Virus record (IMG/VR): IMGVR_UViG_3300022939_000007
Location: 1-64,000 of that record
Reading direction: 5' to 3' (one strand)
Source: a virus
Length of the DNA: 64,000 nucleotides
How positions within the stretch are numbered: the first letter of the stretch is position 1; each line of letters starts with the position of its first letter. Below the pieces are notes generated by a model. That model saw only the letters and a list, made by a program, of their open reading frames with translations, did no database searches and was not told the origin of the DNA. The position numbers and the translations under genes are program-made. This document shows positions 9,076 through 17,930 of the stretch, piece after piece.

Positions 9076-10572
9076 ATGGAAGTGAAATTATTTGGGTTTA
9101 CCCTATTAAAAACAGCAGAGCAATCAAAAGAATCTAAGTCATTCATACCCCCAGAGAGTATGAATGACGATGGTTCTTTGCATGTTTCTACAAATTTTTA
9201 TACAACTACATATAATTTGGAAAATAATGCAAAAAGTGACGCAGAATTAATCGATAGATATAGAGATATGTCTATCCATCCTGAAGTTGAAATTGCAATT
9301 GATGATATTGTATCAGAAGCAATTGTCAATGAAGCAGATCAAAATCCAGTAAAATTATTAACTAAAAATGTAAATCAACCAGCTTCTGTTAAGAAGGCTC
9401 TTGTCGAAGAATTTGACAATGTTCTTTCTTTATTAAATTTCAACAGAGCTGGTTATGATATTTTTAGAAATTGGTATATTGACGGTAGAATTTATTTTCA
9501 TATAATTATCAATCAATCTAAACCAAAAGATGGTATTATAGAACTCAGAAAAATTGATCCTAGAAAGATCAAAAAAGTAAAACATATAGAAAAAGACGAA
9601 AAAACTCAAGGAAAATTGGTTAAATCTGTCTCAGAATATTATGTTTACAACGAAAAAGGCCTTTCCAACGGCGACAAAACTACTGGAATTCCCATTTCCC
9701 CAGACTCAATAGCACATGTAAACTCTGGCCTAAGAGATGCCAGACGACAATATGTTATTGGTCATTTACACAAAGCAATCAAAGCCCTCAATCAATTACA
9801 AATGGTGGAAGATTCTGTAGTAATTTACAGATGGACACGAGCACCAGAAAGAAGAGTTTTCTATATTGATGTAGGAAATCTTCCAAAAGTTAAGGCTGAA
9901 CAATATATTGCAGACATTATGAATCGTTATAAAACTAAAGTTGCATATGATGCTGCAACTGGTGAAGTAAAAGACGATAGACGCCATATGTCTATGCTTG
10001 AAGATTTTTGGTTTCCACGCAGAGAGGGCGGTAGAGGTACAGAGATCGAAACTTTACCAGGCGGTTCTAATTTAGGTGAAATGGATGATGTTGTCTATTT
10101 TCAGAAAAAACTTTATAAATCTCTAAATGTTCCTATTTCTAGATTAGAACCAGAACAGTCTCTTGCATTGGGCCGTGCTACAGAAATAAATAGAGATGAA
10201 TACAAATTTAATAGATTTATTGTAAGATTAAGAAACCAATTCAGTGAACTATTTCTTGACCTTTTGAAAAAACAAATGATATTGAAAGGTATTGTTACTT
10301 CAGAAGAATGGAAAGCAATATCTCAACAAGTTATCTTTGACTTTACACAAGACTCTTATTATTCAGAAATTAAAAATACTGAAATGATAAGAGACAGAGT
10401 TGCTTTGTTATCCGAAATGACAGATTATATGGGTAAATATTACTCTCATACTTGGGTACAAAGAAATATTCTAAAGTTTAGTGATGATGAAATAAATAAT
10501 ATGAGAAAAGAAATTCTTGCTGAGCAAGAAGATGAAATTTTTGGAAAAAATGAAAACGAAGAGGGCTTTTAA
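9076..10572 (+). CDS. 20: Portal protein gp20
   Basis: The 498-residue product is the dodecameric portal that nucleates head assembly and serves as the DNA channel. Typical features are the N-terminal F-G-F...S-F-I-P-P-E, the segment D-R-Y-R-x-M-S-x-H-P-E-V-E-x-A-I-D-D-I-V-x-E-A-I, and the highly conserved PGGSNLGEMDDV-Y-F-Q-K-K-L-Y region followed by L-x-V-P-x-S-R-L. I chose the ATG at 9076 rather than the upstream TTG because the conserved portal sequence begins there. Confidence 0.95.
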   Translation: MEVKLFGFTLLKTAEQSKESKSFIPPESMNDDGSLHVSTNFYTTTYNLENNAKSDAELIDRYRDMSIHPEVEIAIDDIVSEAIVNEADQNPVKLLTKNVNQPASVKKALVEEFDNVLSLLNFNRAGYDIFRNWYIDGRIYFHIIINQSKPKDGIIELRKIDPRKIKKVKHIEKDEKTQGKLVKSVSEYYVYNEKGLSNGDKTTGIPISPDSIAHVNSGLRDARRQYVIGHLHKAIKALNQLQMVEDSVVIYRWTRAPERRVFYIDVGNLPKVKAEQYIADIMNRYKTKVAYDAATGEVKDDRRHMSMLEDFWFPRREGGRGTEIETLPGGSNLGEMDDVVYFQKKLYKSLNVPISRLEPEQSLALGRATEINRDEYKFNRFIVRLRNQFSELFLDLLKKQMILKGIVTSEEWKAISQQVIFDFTQDSYYSEIKNTEMIRDRVALLSEMTDYMGKYYSHTWVQRNILKFSDDEINNMRKEILAEQEDEIFGKNENEEGF

Positions 10573-10574
10573 AA

Positions 10575-10814
10575 ATGAGCGAAGAAAATATAAATAATAA
10601 ATATCTAGATATAGTAGACAATTCTATTTTAGGAAATGGTACTGCAGCTGCAGATGCAATCAATTCTATTTTGAAGGACAAAATTGCCACAGAAATAGAT
10701 GATTATAAAAAAGAGTTTGCAAACTCCATGTTTAATGGAGAACAGGAAACAGATGTTGATTCGGAAGAAGAAGTAGAAGCCGAAACACCAGAAGAAGAAA
10801 CAGAAGAGGCATAG
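10575..10814 (+). CDS. 67: Prohead core protein gp67-like (acidic)
   Basis: A 79-residue protein whose C-terminal third is almost entirely Glu and Asp. T4 gp67, encoded at the same place between the portal and the protease, is a small acidic prohead core protein that is cut up by gp21. The N-terminal half is helical (A-A-A-D-A-I-N-x-I-L-K-D-K). The call rests on position, size and composition. Confidence 0.6.
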   Translation: MSEENINNKYLDIVDNSILGNGTAAADAINSILKDKIATEIDDYKKEFANSMFNGEQETDVDSEEEVEAETPEEETEEA

Positions 10815-10818
10815 AAAA

Positions 10819-11085
10819 ATGTTAAGTTTTGAAGAATATCTTTCACAAGACCTTGATGAAGCAATCAAGAGAAAGGTTGTAGTTCGTGGTGGCAAAAGAA
10901 AGATTAAATTCAAAACTAACAGAGATGGCTATAAAGTCGTAGGAAACAAAGAAGTAAGAATTAGTCCTACGGATGCTAAAAAAATGAGTATTAGAAATAC
11001 TAGATCTGCAAGAAAAAGAAAAGGTAAAGTAAATATCTCTAATATTCGTAGAGCAAGATCAATGACAAAAAGGACGGGTCTATGA
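10819..11085 (+). CDS. 68: Prohead core protein gp68-like (basic), with capsid-targeting-like N-terminus
   Basis: An 88-residue basic protein (Lys/Arg-rich after residue 15) placed where T4 has gp68, a prohead core component. The N-terminus M-L-S-F-E-E-Y-L followed by D-L-D-E resembles the T4 capsid-targeting sequence, which ends at a gp21 cleavage site of the (L/I)-x-E type. After such a cut a strongly basic peptide would remain inside the head. It overlaps the gp21 start by 4 bases. Confidence 0.6.
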   Translation: MLSFEEYLSQDLDEAIKRKVVVRGGKRKIKFKTNRDGYKVVGNKEVRISPTDAKKMSIRNTRSARKRKGKVNISNIRRARSMTKRTGL

Positions 11086-11720
11086 TGAAACTCATAACAG
11101 AAGTAGTAGAAGAAATCTTAGTAGAACAAAAAGGAAAAGACCTTTTTATCGAAGGCGTTTTCCTTCAATCAAATATAAAAAATAGAAATGGTAGAGAATA
11201 CCCTTCCGAAGTCATGGATAGAGAAGTTGCAAGATATAATGAAAAATATATTGCAAAAAATAGAGCCTTTGGTGAATTAGGACATCCAGAAGGCCCTACA
11301 ATTAATTTAGAGAGAGTTTCGCACATGATAAAATCTCTTACCAAAGAAGGCAATAACTATGTTGGTAAGGCAAAAATCATGACTGAAACTCCATATGGTG
11401 CTATTGTGTCAAACCTAATTAAAGAGGGTGCATCATTAGGTGTTTCTTCTAGGGGTATGGGTAGTGTTAAGCAATCAGGTGGAAGGAATATAGTACAAGA
11501 CGATTTTTATTTGGCCACAGCAGCCGATATTGTTGCGGACCCAAGCGCTCCAGATGCGTTTGTGAACGGTATCATGGAAGGAAAAGAGTGGGTCTGGAAT
11601 AACGGAATTGTTCAAGAAAAATCAATTGCTGAGTATCATAGAAAGATGCAAGAGGCAAAACAAAGAGAGCTCGAAGAAGTAAAAATCAACTTGTTTAAAA
11701 ATTTCATGTCAAAATTGTAA
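11082..11720 (+). CDS. 21: Prohead protease gp21
   Basis: A 212-residue serine protease of the herpesvirus/T4 prohead protease type. It has the N-terminal G-x-F-L-Q-S...N-R-N-G-R-x-Y-P segment, a catalytic His in G-E-L-G-H-P (about residue 67) and a catalytic Ser in L-G-V-S-S-R-G. In T4 it matures the prohead by cutting gp22, gp23, gp67/68 and internal proteins after (L/I)-x-E sites. It sits between the core genes and the scaffold gene. Confidence 0.93.
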   Translation: MMKLITEVVEEILVEQKGKDLFIEGVFLQSNIKNRNGREYPSEVMDREVARYNEKYIAKNRAFGELGHPEGPTINLERVSHMIKSLTKEGNNYVGKAKIMTETPYGAIVSNLIKEGASLGVSSRGMGSVKQSGGRNIVQDDFYLATAADIVADPSAPDAFVNGIMEGKEWVWNNGIVQEKSIAEYHRKMQEAKQRELEEVKINLFKNFMSKL

Positions 11721-11724
11721 TTAT

Positions 11725-11732
11725 TATAAATA
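11725..11732 (+). promoter_or_regulatory. T4-type late promoter (TATAAATA) before scaffold gene
   Basis: TATAAATA lies in the 43-base gap after gp21, followed by TAGGAG and the gp22 start. Confidence 0.75.
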
Positions 11733-11763
11733 AATATAAATTAAACTCGTAGGAGAATCAAAA

Positions 11764-12828
11764 ATGGAAAATTTAGAAAATAAAGAGATTGTTGACGAAA
11801 CGAAAGTTGAAGAAGCAATCGAAGAAAAAGTTGAAGTTGTTGAAGAAGAAGCAGTTGAAGAAATTGCTGAAGAAACAACTGATGAAGTAGAAGTTTCTGA
11901 AGAATCTGAAGAAACAAGTGAAGCTCCATTGGAAGAAATGGACCACAGTAAAAAGAAAAAAATGAACGCTTCTAAAGATAAAGATATGGAAGATGAAAAT
12001 AATGAAGATGATGCAGATGATGACGAAGAAGTGGTAGAAAAAAAGAAAAAAATGAACGCTTCTTATAAAGTTAAAGCAGAAGATGTTGACGTTAAAGAGG
12101 ATGTCGATGCAATGCTACAGGGACAAGACCTTTCTGAAGAGTTTCAGAATCAAGTAACAACAATCTTTGAGGCCGCCGTAGTTTCAAAAGTCAACGAAAA
12201 GTTGGAAGAAATTTATGCAGACTACGAAACTGAGCTTCAGGAAAATGTTGCAGAAATTAGACAAGAACTGTCTGAAAAAGTTGATGAGTATCTTTCATAT
12301 GTCGCAAAAGAGTATGTTGCTGAAAACAAACTTGCGGTAGAAAATAAACTCAAGCTTGAGATTATGGAAAATTTCATGAGTGGTCTGAAAAAGGTCTTTG
12401 AGGAAAATTATGTTGATGTTCCAGAAGAAAAAGTCGATCTTTACGGTGAAGCTTTGGAAACTTTGGAAGAAAAAGAACAAAAATTGAATGAGCAATTTGA
12501 AAAGAATATCAAGTTGTCTAAAAAACTTGAAGATCTTGAAAAAGAAATTATCTTGAAAGATGTAACTGAAGGACTTACTGTTTCTCAAGCAGAAAAAGTA
12601 CGTTCTTTGAGCGAAAGCCTTGAATTCACTACCAAGGAAGATATGATGGAAAAAGTTACATTGATCAAGGACAATTATTTTCCATCTGAAACAATTGTAG
12701 AAAGCGCAGTATTAGATGAAAGTGCATTAGAAACTTCAGTTGAAGATTCTCCAGTGGTTCAAGAGGAAAATAAATTTCAATCTGTGATGGATGTTTATGC
12801 TAGAGCACTAAATAGACCTAAAGATTAA
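11764..12828 (+). CDS. 22: Prohead scaffold protein gp22
   Basis: A 354-residue, strongly acidic and helical protein. The first 80 residues are mostly Glu with a twice-repeated K-K-K-K-M-N-A-S basic patch; the remainder is long coiled coil (V-N-E-K-L-E-E-I-Y, K-E-Q-K-L-N-E-Q). The C-terminus F-Q-S-V-M-D-V-Y-A-R-A-L is typical of gp22 scaffolds of marine T4-like phages. The scaffold fills the prohead and is degraded by gp21. It lies directly between the protease and the major capsid gene. Confidence 0.88.
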   Translation: MENLENKEIVDETKVEEAIEEKVEVVEEEAVEEIAEETTDEVEVSEESEETSEAPLEEMDHSKKKKMNASKDKDMEDENNEDDADDDEEVVEKKKKMNASYKVKAEDVDVKEDVDAMLQGQDLSEEFQNQVTTIFEAAVVSKVNEKLEEIYADYETELQENVAEIRQELSEKVDEYLSYVAKEYVAENKLAVENKLKLEIMENFMSGLKKVFEENYVDVPEEKVDLYGEALETLEEKEQKLNEQFEKNIKLSKKLEDLEKEIILKDVTEGLTVSQAEKVRSLSESLEFTTKEDMMEKVTLIKDNYFPSETIVESAVLDESALETSVEDSPVVQEENKFQSVMDVYARALNRPKD

Positions 12829-12833
12829 AATTT

Positions 12834-12841
12834 TATAAATA
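12834..12841 (+). promoter_or_regulatory. T4-type late promoter (TATAAATA) before major capsid gene
   Basis: TATAAATA immediately after the gp22 stop, followed by an AAGGAG ribosome site at about 12870 and the gp23 start. Confidence 0.75.
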
Positions 12842-12881
12842 TAATATAGTATAGCAAATAAAATCTACTAAGGAGAAAAAA

Positions 12882-14273
12882 ATGCACGACTTTAATGCAA
12901 TCCAAATTCAGGAGTTGAAAGAAAAGTGGAAGCCTGTGCTTGAGCATCCTGATCAAGCTGAAATCAAGGACCCATATAGAAAAGCGGTTACTGCCGTTCT
13001 TCTCGAAAATACAGAAAGAGCTACAAGAGAAGAAAACGCTCTTGGAACACAAACCATGGCATCTCTCAACGAGACTAACGTGGCTCCTACTGCACCAGAC
13101 AGCGGAAACCTAACATATTCTGATCCAGTAATCATTTCCATGATTCGCAGAACTATGCCAAACCTTATGGCATATGACCTTGTAGGTGTTCAGCCAATGA
13201 CAGGCCCAACAGGTTTGATTTTCGCAATGAAATCGCGTTATACAAATCAGACTGGAACAGAAGCTCTCTTCGATGAAGCTGACACAACATTTTCTGGAAC
13301 AGGCACACACGCCGGTACAGATCCATTCGCAGGTTCTTCACTTGGTGTAAACGCAGGCGGAGAAGCATTTGTAGAATCAGCAAATGGTTCACAAACAGGT
13401 GCAGCTGGTTCAACAGCAGCTGGTGAAGGCCTTGGAAAGGGTGTTGATCAGGGAATGGGCACTAACGGACATTTCAACGAAATGGCATTCTCAATCGATA
13501 GAGTATCGGTAACTGCGAAAACCAGAGCGTTGAAAGCAGAGTACACAACTGAACTCTCACAAGACTTGAGAGCGGTACACGGTCTTGACGCAGAGTCAGA
13601 ACTCTCAACAATTCTCTCCACAGAGATTACTGCTGAGATTAACCGTGAAGTACTTAGAAATCTTTACGACCAAGCAAAATTGGGTTGTGCGGCACAAACA
13701 ACAAACAAAGGTATCTTTGATTTGACAACTGATGCTGATGGCCGTTGGAGTGTTGAGAACTTTAAAGCTCTTATGTTCCAAATCGAAAAAGAAGCAAACG
13801 TAATTGCAAAAGAAACACGTAGAGGAAAAGGTAACGTAATCGTATGTTCTTCTGATGTTGCTTCTGCTCTTGCAATGTCTGGTCTTCTTGACTATAACCC
13901 ACAAATGGACACAGCACTTAATGTTGATGACACAGGACAAACATTCGCCGGCGTACTCAACAAAAAGTTCAAAGTGTACATTGACCCATACTTCTCATCC
14001 GCTGGTGCATATGACTTCGCAATGGTTGGATACAGAGGTTCTTCACCATTTGATGCTGGTTACTTCTATTGCCCATATGTTCCAATGCAAATGGTTCGTG
14101 CAGTTGGTGAGAATACATTCCAGCCAAAAATCGGGTTCAAAACTCGTTATGGAATGGTTAAAAACCCATTTGCTGGTGCGGCTCGTACTCCTGCTGCGGA
14201 TGGCGCTTTCCCAACAGACGGCAACCAGTACTACAGATTGTTCCGCGTGGACAACATCAACTCTGCTGCTTAA
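12882..14273 (+). CDS. 23: Major capsid protein gp23
   Basis: A 463-residue HK97-fold capsid protein. Diagnostic stretches include P-V-I-I-S-M-I-R-R-T-M-P-N-L-M-A-Y-D-L-V-G-V-Q-P at about residue 85, and the C-terminal F-x-x-K-I-G-F-K-T-R-Y-G-M-V-x-N-P-F. The first roughly 65 residues are a charged propeptide, probably removed by gp21; an S-L-N-E site near residue 64 fits the cleavage rule. It forms the hexamers of the head shell. A strong terminator follows. Confidence 0.96.
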   Translation: MHDFNAIQIQELKEKWKPVLEHPDQAEIKDPYRKAVTAVLLENTERATREENALGTQTMASLNETNVAPTAPDSGNLTYSDPVIISMIRRTMPNLMAYDLVGVQPMTGPTGLIFAMKSRYTNQTGTEALFDEADTTFSGTGTHAGTDPFAGSSLGVNAGGEAFVESANGSQTGAAGSTAAGEGLGKGVDQGMGTNGHFNEMAFSIDRVSVTAKTRALKAEYTTELSQDLRAVHGLDAESELSTILSTEITAEINREVLRNLYDQAKLGCAAQTTNKGIFDLTTDADGRWSVENFKALMFQIEKEANVIAKETRRGKGNVIVCSSDVASALAMSGLLDYNPQMDTALNVDDTGQTFAGVLNKKFKVYIDPYFSSAGAYDFAMVGYRGSSPFDAGYFYCPYVPMQMVRAVGENTFQPKIGFKTRYGMVKNPFAGAARTPAADGAFPTDGNQYYRLFRVDNINSAA

Positions 14274-14304
14274 TAAAAACAATAAAAAAAGAAAAGCAGA
14301 ATAT

Positions 14305-14330
14305 GGGGGGCTCAATGCCCCCCTTTTTTT
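14305..14330 (+). terminator. Rho-independent terminator after major capsid gene
   Basis: Seven-base GC stem (GGGGGGC / GCCCCCC) with a five-base loop, followed by seven T. It ends the capsid transcript; the next gene has its own late promoter-like box. Confidence 0.92.
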
Positions 14331-14333
14331 ATT

Positions 14334-14341
14334 CCTAAATA
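14334..14341 (+). promoter_or_regulatory. Late promoter variant (CCTAAATA)
   Basis: A CTAAATA variant of the late box just after the terminator, 24 bases before the next gene start. It differs from the consensus at the first two positions. Confidence 0.45.
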
Positions 14342-14365
14342 GTAAGATAATAAGGAGATTTCGCA

Positions 14366-14881
14366 GTGGATGTAGATACTCAAAATGTAAATTACCTCAA
14401 TACACAGAACTTTAGTTTTTCTACAAATATGTGTCCATCACTAGAGGACTATGTTCAATCTGTAAGTATTCCTGGCGTGACTTTAGGCGAAGCAATAGTG
14501 GAAACGCCATTTATTAAACGTCCAGAGCCTGGAGATAAATTAATTTTCTCTGTTATGTCAATTGGATTTTTAGTAGACGAAGAAATGAAAAATTGGAAAG
14601 AAGTTTATAATTGGTTACTTGCATTAGGATTTCCAGACAATTTTCAACAATATGGAAACTTTACTAATGCAAGAAGATTAGAACTTGGAAAATCTGTTTT
14701 TTCAGATTTAGTATTAATTGTTTATAACAACCAAAATACACCAGTTTTAAAATTCACATTCAAAGATGCATTTCCTATAGCCATAGGAGATATTCCACTA
14801 TCTTCTACAGAAACAGCAAGTATTGCGCCTCTGACAACAGCAGATTTTATGTTTAGGAGTTATTCGGTAGAAAACTTATAA
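14366..14881 (+). CDS. Tail protein with tail-tube-like pattern; gp3-like by position
   Basis: A 171-residue protein. The pattern F-S-F-S...V-S-I-P-G-V-T-L-x-E...P-x-P-G-D-K-L, then V-D-E-x-M-K-N-W-x-E-V-Y-N-W, and a C-terminal strand F-K-D-A-F-P-I...S-S-T-E, parallels the gp19 tail tube fold. In marine T4-like phages the tail-completion protein gp3 lies between gp23 and uvsY, which is the position here. It may therefore be gp3 or another tube-like protein. The start is GTG; an AAGGAG site 10 bases upstream supports it. It is virion-related with fair confidence; the exact role is not settled. Confidence 0.5.
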   Translation: MDVDTQNVNYLNTQNFSFSTNMCPSLEDYVQSVSIPGVTLGEAIVETPFIKRPEPGDKLIFSVMSIGFLVDEEMKNWKEVYNWLLALGFPDNFQQYGNFTNARRLELGKSVFSDLVLIVYNNQNTPVLKFTFKDAFPIAIGDIPLSSTETASIAPLTTADFMFRSYSVENL

Positions 14882-14898
14882 TATTATTGGAGAACATT

Positions 14899-15354
14899 AT
14901 GGAAGAAAAATATTCAGTGAAATTGGCTGAGTTGACACAGGAATCCGAAAAAGATATAAAAATAGATTACCTGAAATTAGCAGATGAAATTGTTCACAAT
15001 CAGAATTTGATTGGGAAGTGGATGACTCATCAACAAGTATACGAAATAAAATATCAGTTTTTAGAGATAGAACACAAAAAGCTTTTGGCAATAAAGACAA
15101 AGTACTATACAGGAAAAATGTCGGAAGATGAAATTGTGGCAAGAGGATGGGAAATTGAAGGAACAAAAATATTAAAATCTGATTTGAATATCTGGATAGA
15201 TGATGACGAAGAAATTATTAAATCTAAAAAAAATCTATTGATATTAAAACAGATAATAACTTTGATTGATAAAACCATTGATATTTTGATAGATCAAAAG
15301 AAATGGACTATCAAAAATTTTATTGATTATAAGAAATGGTTAGAAGGTAATTAA
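14899..15354 (+). CDS. uvsY: Recombination mediator UvsY
   Basis: A 151-residue helical, charged protein resembling UvsY: K-L-A-D-E-I...L-I-G-K-W near residue 35, then a Y-K-x-L-x-x-x-x-K-x-L-x-x-x-x-K-Y-Y-x-G motif. UvsY loads UvsX recombinase onto gp32-coated single-stranded DNA. It overlaps uvsW by one base (TAATG), matching the uvsY-uvsW pairing of T4-like phages. I took the ATG at 14899 because GGAG lies just upstream, instead of the earlier TTG. Confidence 0.8.
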   Translation: MEEKYSVKLAELTQESEKDIKIDYLKLADEIVHNQNLIGKWMTHQQVYEIKYQFLEIEHKKLLAIKTKYYTGKMSEDEIVARGWEIEGTKILKSDLNIWIDDDEEIIKSKKNLLILKQIITLIDKTIDILIDQKKWTIKNFIDYKKWLEGN

Positions 15355-16844
15355 TGAGCAAGTTTTATGTTCACAAACTAAACGAAGTGTATGTTCAAGT
15401 AGATTCCCCAGAACTTTTTATGTTGAAAGAACTGGTGGACTACTTTACCTTTAAGGTGCCTGGCGCTGAGTTTATGCCCGCATATAAGAATAAATATTGG
15501 GATGGAAAGATAAGACTTTTCAATCCTACTAATTGTAAGTTATACTTAGGCCTTGTTGAACAACTAAAATATTTTTGCGAAAAAAATGATTATGAAATAG
15601 AATATGATGAAGATTTACAAGATCAAAATTTTTCACCAAAAGATTTGGAAGCACTTGCAAAATTCATTAATCCACATAGTCAAGGAAAAAAAATTGAATA
15701 TAGAGATTATCAGTTAGATGCAATCTATCATGCAATCAAAAAAAATAGAACATTACTTCTTTCCCCGACAGCTTCTGGTAAATCACTCATCATTTATACT
15801 TTGGTAAGATTCTATAACATGCACCCAGAAGTAAAAGGAAAAAAAATTCTAATCATAGTTCCAACCACTTCACTAGTTTCGCAGATGTATGGTGATTTTG
15901 CCGATTATGGATGGGATGTAAATAAGTATTGTCATAAGATATTTGCTGGCCAAGAAAAATATACAGATAAAAAGGTAGTGATATCTACTTGGCAATCGAT
16001 ATACAAAATGCCGAGAGATTATTGGGATCAATTTGGAGTAGTGATTGGCGATGAATGTCACTTATTTAAAGCAAACTCTCTTAACAAAATCATGGATAGA
16101 TTAACAGAGTGTAGATTTAGATTTGGAACAACAGGAACATTAGATGGAACAAAAACTCATAAACTTATTCTTACAGGAATGTTTGGAGATGCAAAACAAG
16201 TCACATCTACAAGAAAGCTAATTGATAACAAAACTCTCGCAGATTTTAAAATACAATGTCTGGTACTAAAATATCCTATGGAGACATGTAAAGAAATCAA
16301 AAAACTGAAATATGCTGATGAGGTAGAATGGATTGTAACAAATCCTAGAAGAAATGAATTTATAAAAGACTTGACATTAAATCTAAAAGGTAATACACTA
16401 GTTCTTTACAATTTTGTAGAAAAACATGGAATACCTATGTACAAATTAATAAAGAATTCTGTAGAAGAAAATAGAAAAGTATTTTTTGTTTCTGGCTCAG
16501 TAAATGCAGAAATAAGAGAACAAATTAGAGCAACAACGGAAAAAGAAGATAATGCAATTATTATTGCATCTTATGGTACATTCTCTACTGGTGTAAACAT
16601 TCGTAATTTGCACAATGTTGTTTTCACATCTCCGTCAAAGAGTAGAATACGAAACTTGCAGTCTATAGGAAGAGGCCTCAGAAAAGGAAATAATAAAACA
16701 TCAGCAGTCTTATATGATATAGCTGACGATTTTCGTTATAAGAATTATATGAATTTTGCAATACGCCATTTTTACGAACGTATAAATATCTATAATGAAG
16801 AAAAGTTTTCGTTTAAAATAAATGAAATCAAATTATTTGGTTAG
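15354..16844 (+). CDS. uvsW: Recombination helicase UvsW
   Basis: A 496-residue superfamily 2 helicase. Visible motifs are Walker A (SPTASGKS, about residue 137), the DECH box (GDECH) and the C-terminal Q-S-I-G-R-G-L-R-K-G motif VI. UvsW unwinds R-loops and branched recombination intermediates and drives the switch from origin- to recombination-dependent replication in T4. The N-terminal domain (V-D-Y-F-T-F-x-V-P-G-A-x-F-M-P) matches the small UvsW N-terminal fold. Confidence 0.93.
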   Translation: MSKFYVHKLNEVYVQVDSPELFMLKELVDYFTFKVPGAEFMPAYKNKYWDGKIRLFNPTNCKLYLGLVEQLKYFCEKNDYEIEYDEDLQDQNFSPKDLEALAKFINPHSQGKKIEYRDYQLDAIYHAIKKNRTLLLSPTASGKSLIIYTLVRFYNMHPEVKGKKILIIVPTTSLVSQMYGDFADYGWDVNKYCHKIFAGQEKYTDKKVVISTWQSIYKMPRDYWDQFGVVIGDECHLFKANSLNKIMDRLTECRFRFGTTGTLDGTKTHKLILTGMFGDAKQVTSTRKLIDNKTLADFKIQCLVLKYPMETCKEIKKLKYADEVEWIVTNPRRNEFIKDLTLNLKGNTLVLYNFVEKHGIPMYKLIKNSVEENRKVFFVSGSVNAEIREQIRATTEKEDNAIIIASYGTFSTGVNIRNLHNVVFTSPSKSRIRNLQSIGRGLRKGNNKTSAVLYDIADDFRYKNYMNFAIRHFYERINIYNEEKFSFKINEIKLFG

Positions 16845-16851
16845 GAAACTC

Positions 16852-17253
16852 ATGCACGATTTCAAAATAGTCAGGCTATCAACAAAAGAAGTAATTATTT
16901 GTAAGACAAATTCTAAAAATGCGTCTGCAAGTTCAATTATTTTGGAAGATCCGTTTGAAATAAAATCGTTCATGAATCCTCAAACTGGAGACTTTAATTC
17001 AACTCTCATAGATTGGTTACAATATAGTGATGATACTATAGTAGAAGTTGCCGCGTACAATGTCATTGCAATGAATACACCTTCCCCAGAAATTATTGAC
17101 CATTATGAAATGATTTTAAGAAGAAAGGCTGCAGCTGCAAATTCTGAACTCAATGAAACTGAAGGGCCTGGATTAGAAGATGTTGATGAAGAACATGAAC
17201 ATACTATTGAAGAACTTATGAGAATGATAAACGGTAATAAAGTCTATCATTAA
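16852..17253 (+). CDS. Sm/Lsm-like small protein
   Basis: A 133-residue protein starting M-H-D-F-K-I-V-R-L-S-T-K-E-V-I-I-C-K. The opening strand with a G/K-E-(V/E)-I-I turn resembles Sm-fold proteins that are common in marine T4-like phages. Residues 40-85 carry the remaining strands (I-V-E-V-A-A-Y-N-V-I-A-M-N) and the tail is acidic. I use the ATG at 16852, which has AGGAAA upstream, over an earlier in-frame ATG inside uvsW. An analogous protein is encoded at 33457. RNA binding is inferred from the fold only. Confidence 0.5.
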   Translation: MHDFKIVRLSTKEVIICKTNSKNASASSIILEDPFEIKSFMNPQTGDFNSTLIDWLQYSDDTIVEVAAYNVIAMNTPSPEIIDHYEMILRRKAAAANSELNETEGPGLEDVDEEHEHTIEELMRMINGNKVYH

Positions 17254-17290
17254 GGGTCTACATACCCAGTATAACAGTAGAATCAACTTG

Positions 17291-17325
17291 TGTCAATAGA
17301 AAAAAAAATTTATTTTCTATTGACA
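17291..17325 (+). repeat. 13-bp perfect inverted repeat overlapping the gp55 promoter -35 box
   Basis: The arms TGTCAATAGAAAA and TTTTCTATTGACA are separated by 9 A/T bases. The right arm ends with the TTGACA of the following promoter. It may be an operator for a dimeric regulator, or an RNA hairpin of the upstream transcript. Confidence 0.8.
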
Positions 17326-17349
17326 AGAAACACTTTTTTATGGTATTAT
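17320..17349 (+). promoter_or_regulatory. Host-type (sigma-70) promoter for gp55
   Basis: TTGACA, an 18-base spacer, then TATTAT preceded by TGG (extended -10). It lies 30 bases before the gp55 start codon. Confidence 0.75.
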
Positions 17350-17378
17350 CTTTGTAATTGTATAAGGAATTATTATGT

Positions 17379-17930
17379 ATGGCTAAGAAAAGCACTAGAA
17401 ATCATTATGTAGATAACAAAAAGTTGTTGGAAGAGATGACAAAATATAAGGATGCCGTCAACCTTGCCGCTGAGCAGGACACAGAGCGCCCAAGAGTTCC
17501 AAATTATATTGGTGAGTGTATTATGAAGATTGCACAGCATCTCTCTTATAAACCCAATTTTATCAACTATACATATAAAGAAGAAATGATATCAGATGGT
17601 ATTGAAAATTGTCTATTGTATATTGATAATTTTAATCCAGAAAAATCAAAAAATCCATTCGCATATTTTACTCAGATTATTTACTATGCTTTCATTCGAA
17701 GGATTCAAAAAGAAAAGAAACAGACTTATGTAAAATATAAGGCATTGGAAAATCAAGAATTGATTGATGAAATTATGCAAGGACCAAATGGTAGTCCTAT
17801 GAAAAATAATTTCTTAGAATTTATTCACAATAATATGGATGATTTTCTTGCAGACTTTGAAGAAACCCAAAGAAAGAAAAAACAAAAAGCCAAGGAAAAG
17901 AGAGAAGGTAAGGAATCTGAAACTTCATGA
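17379..17930 (+). CDS. 55: Late-transcription sigma factor gp55
   Basis: A 183-residue minimal sigma factor: a region 2-like block with Y-K-E-E-M-I-S-D-G-I-E-N-C-L...N-F-N-P-E-K-S-K-N-P-F-A-Y-F-T-Q-I-I-Y-Y-A-F-I-R-R-I. It directs host RNA polymerase to TATAAATA late promoters together with the sliding clamp gp45. Start choice: TAAGGAA precedes the ATG at 17379; an overlapping ATG at 17375 is out of frame. It overlaps gp47 by 4 bases. Its own promoter carries an inverted repeat, so its timing may be specially controlled. Confidence 0.9.
   Translation: MAKKSTRNHYVDNKKLLEEMTKYKDAVNLAAEQDTERPRVPNYIGECIMKIAQHLSYKPNFINYTYKEEMISDGIENCLLYIDNFNPEKSKNPFAYFTQIIYYAFIRRIQKEKKQTYVKYKALENQELIDEIMQGPNGSPMKNNFLEFIHNNMDDFLADFEETQRKKKQKAKEKREGKESETS

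Noticed and set aside
11941-12067. Repeated AAAAAGAAAAAAATGAACGCTTC-like segments in gp22 as a mobile or regulatory repeat
   Set aside because: They encode a repeated basic patch in the scaffold protein, in frame, and are explained by coding.
12295-12588. Minus-strand Phe-rich frame within the scaffold gene
   Set aside because: The Phe/Ile-rich composition is the antisense of Lys/Glu-rich coding sequence; no start signal.
13855-14415. A 186-codon plus-strand frame overlapping the end of the major capsid gene
   Set aside because: It lies out of frame within gp23 and crosses the terminator; its Leu/His/Ser-rich product is typical of a shadow frame.
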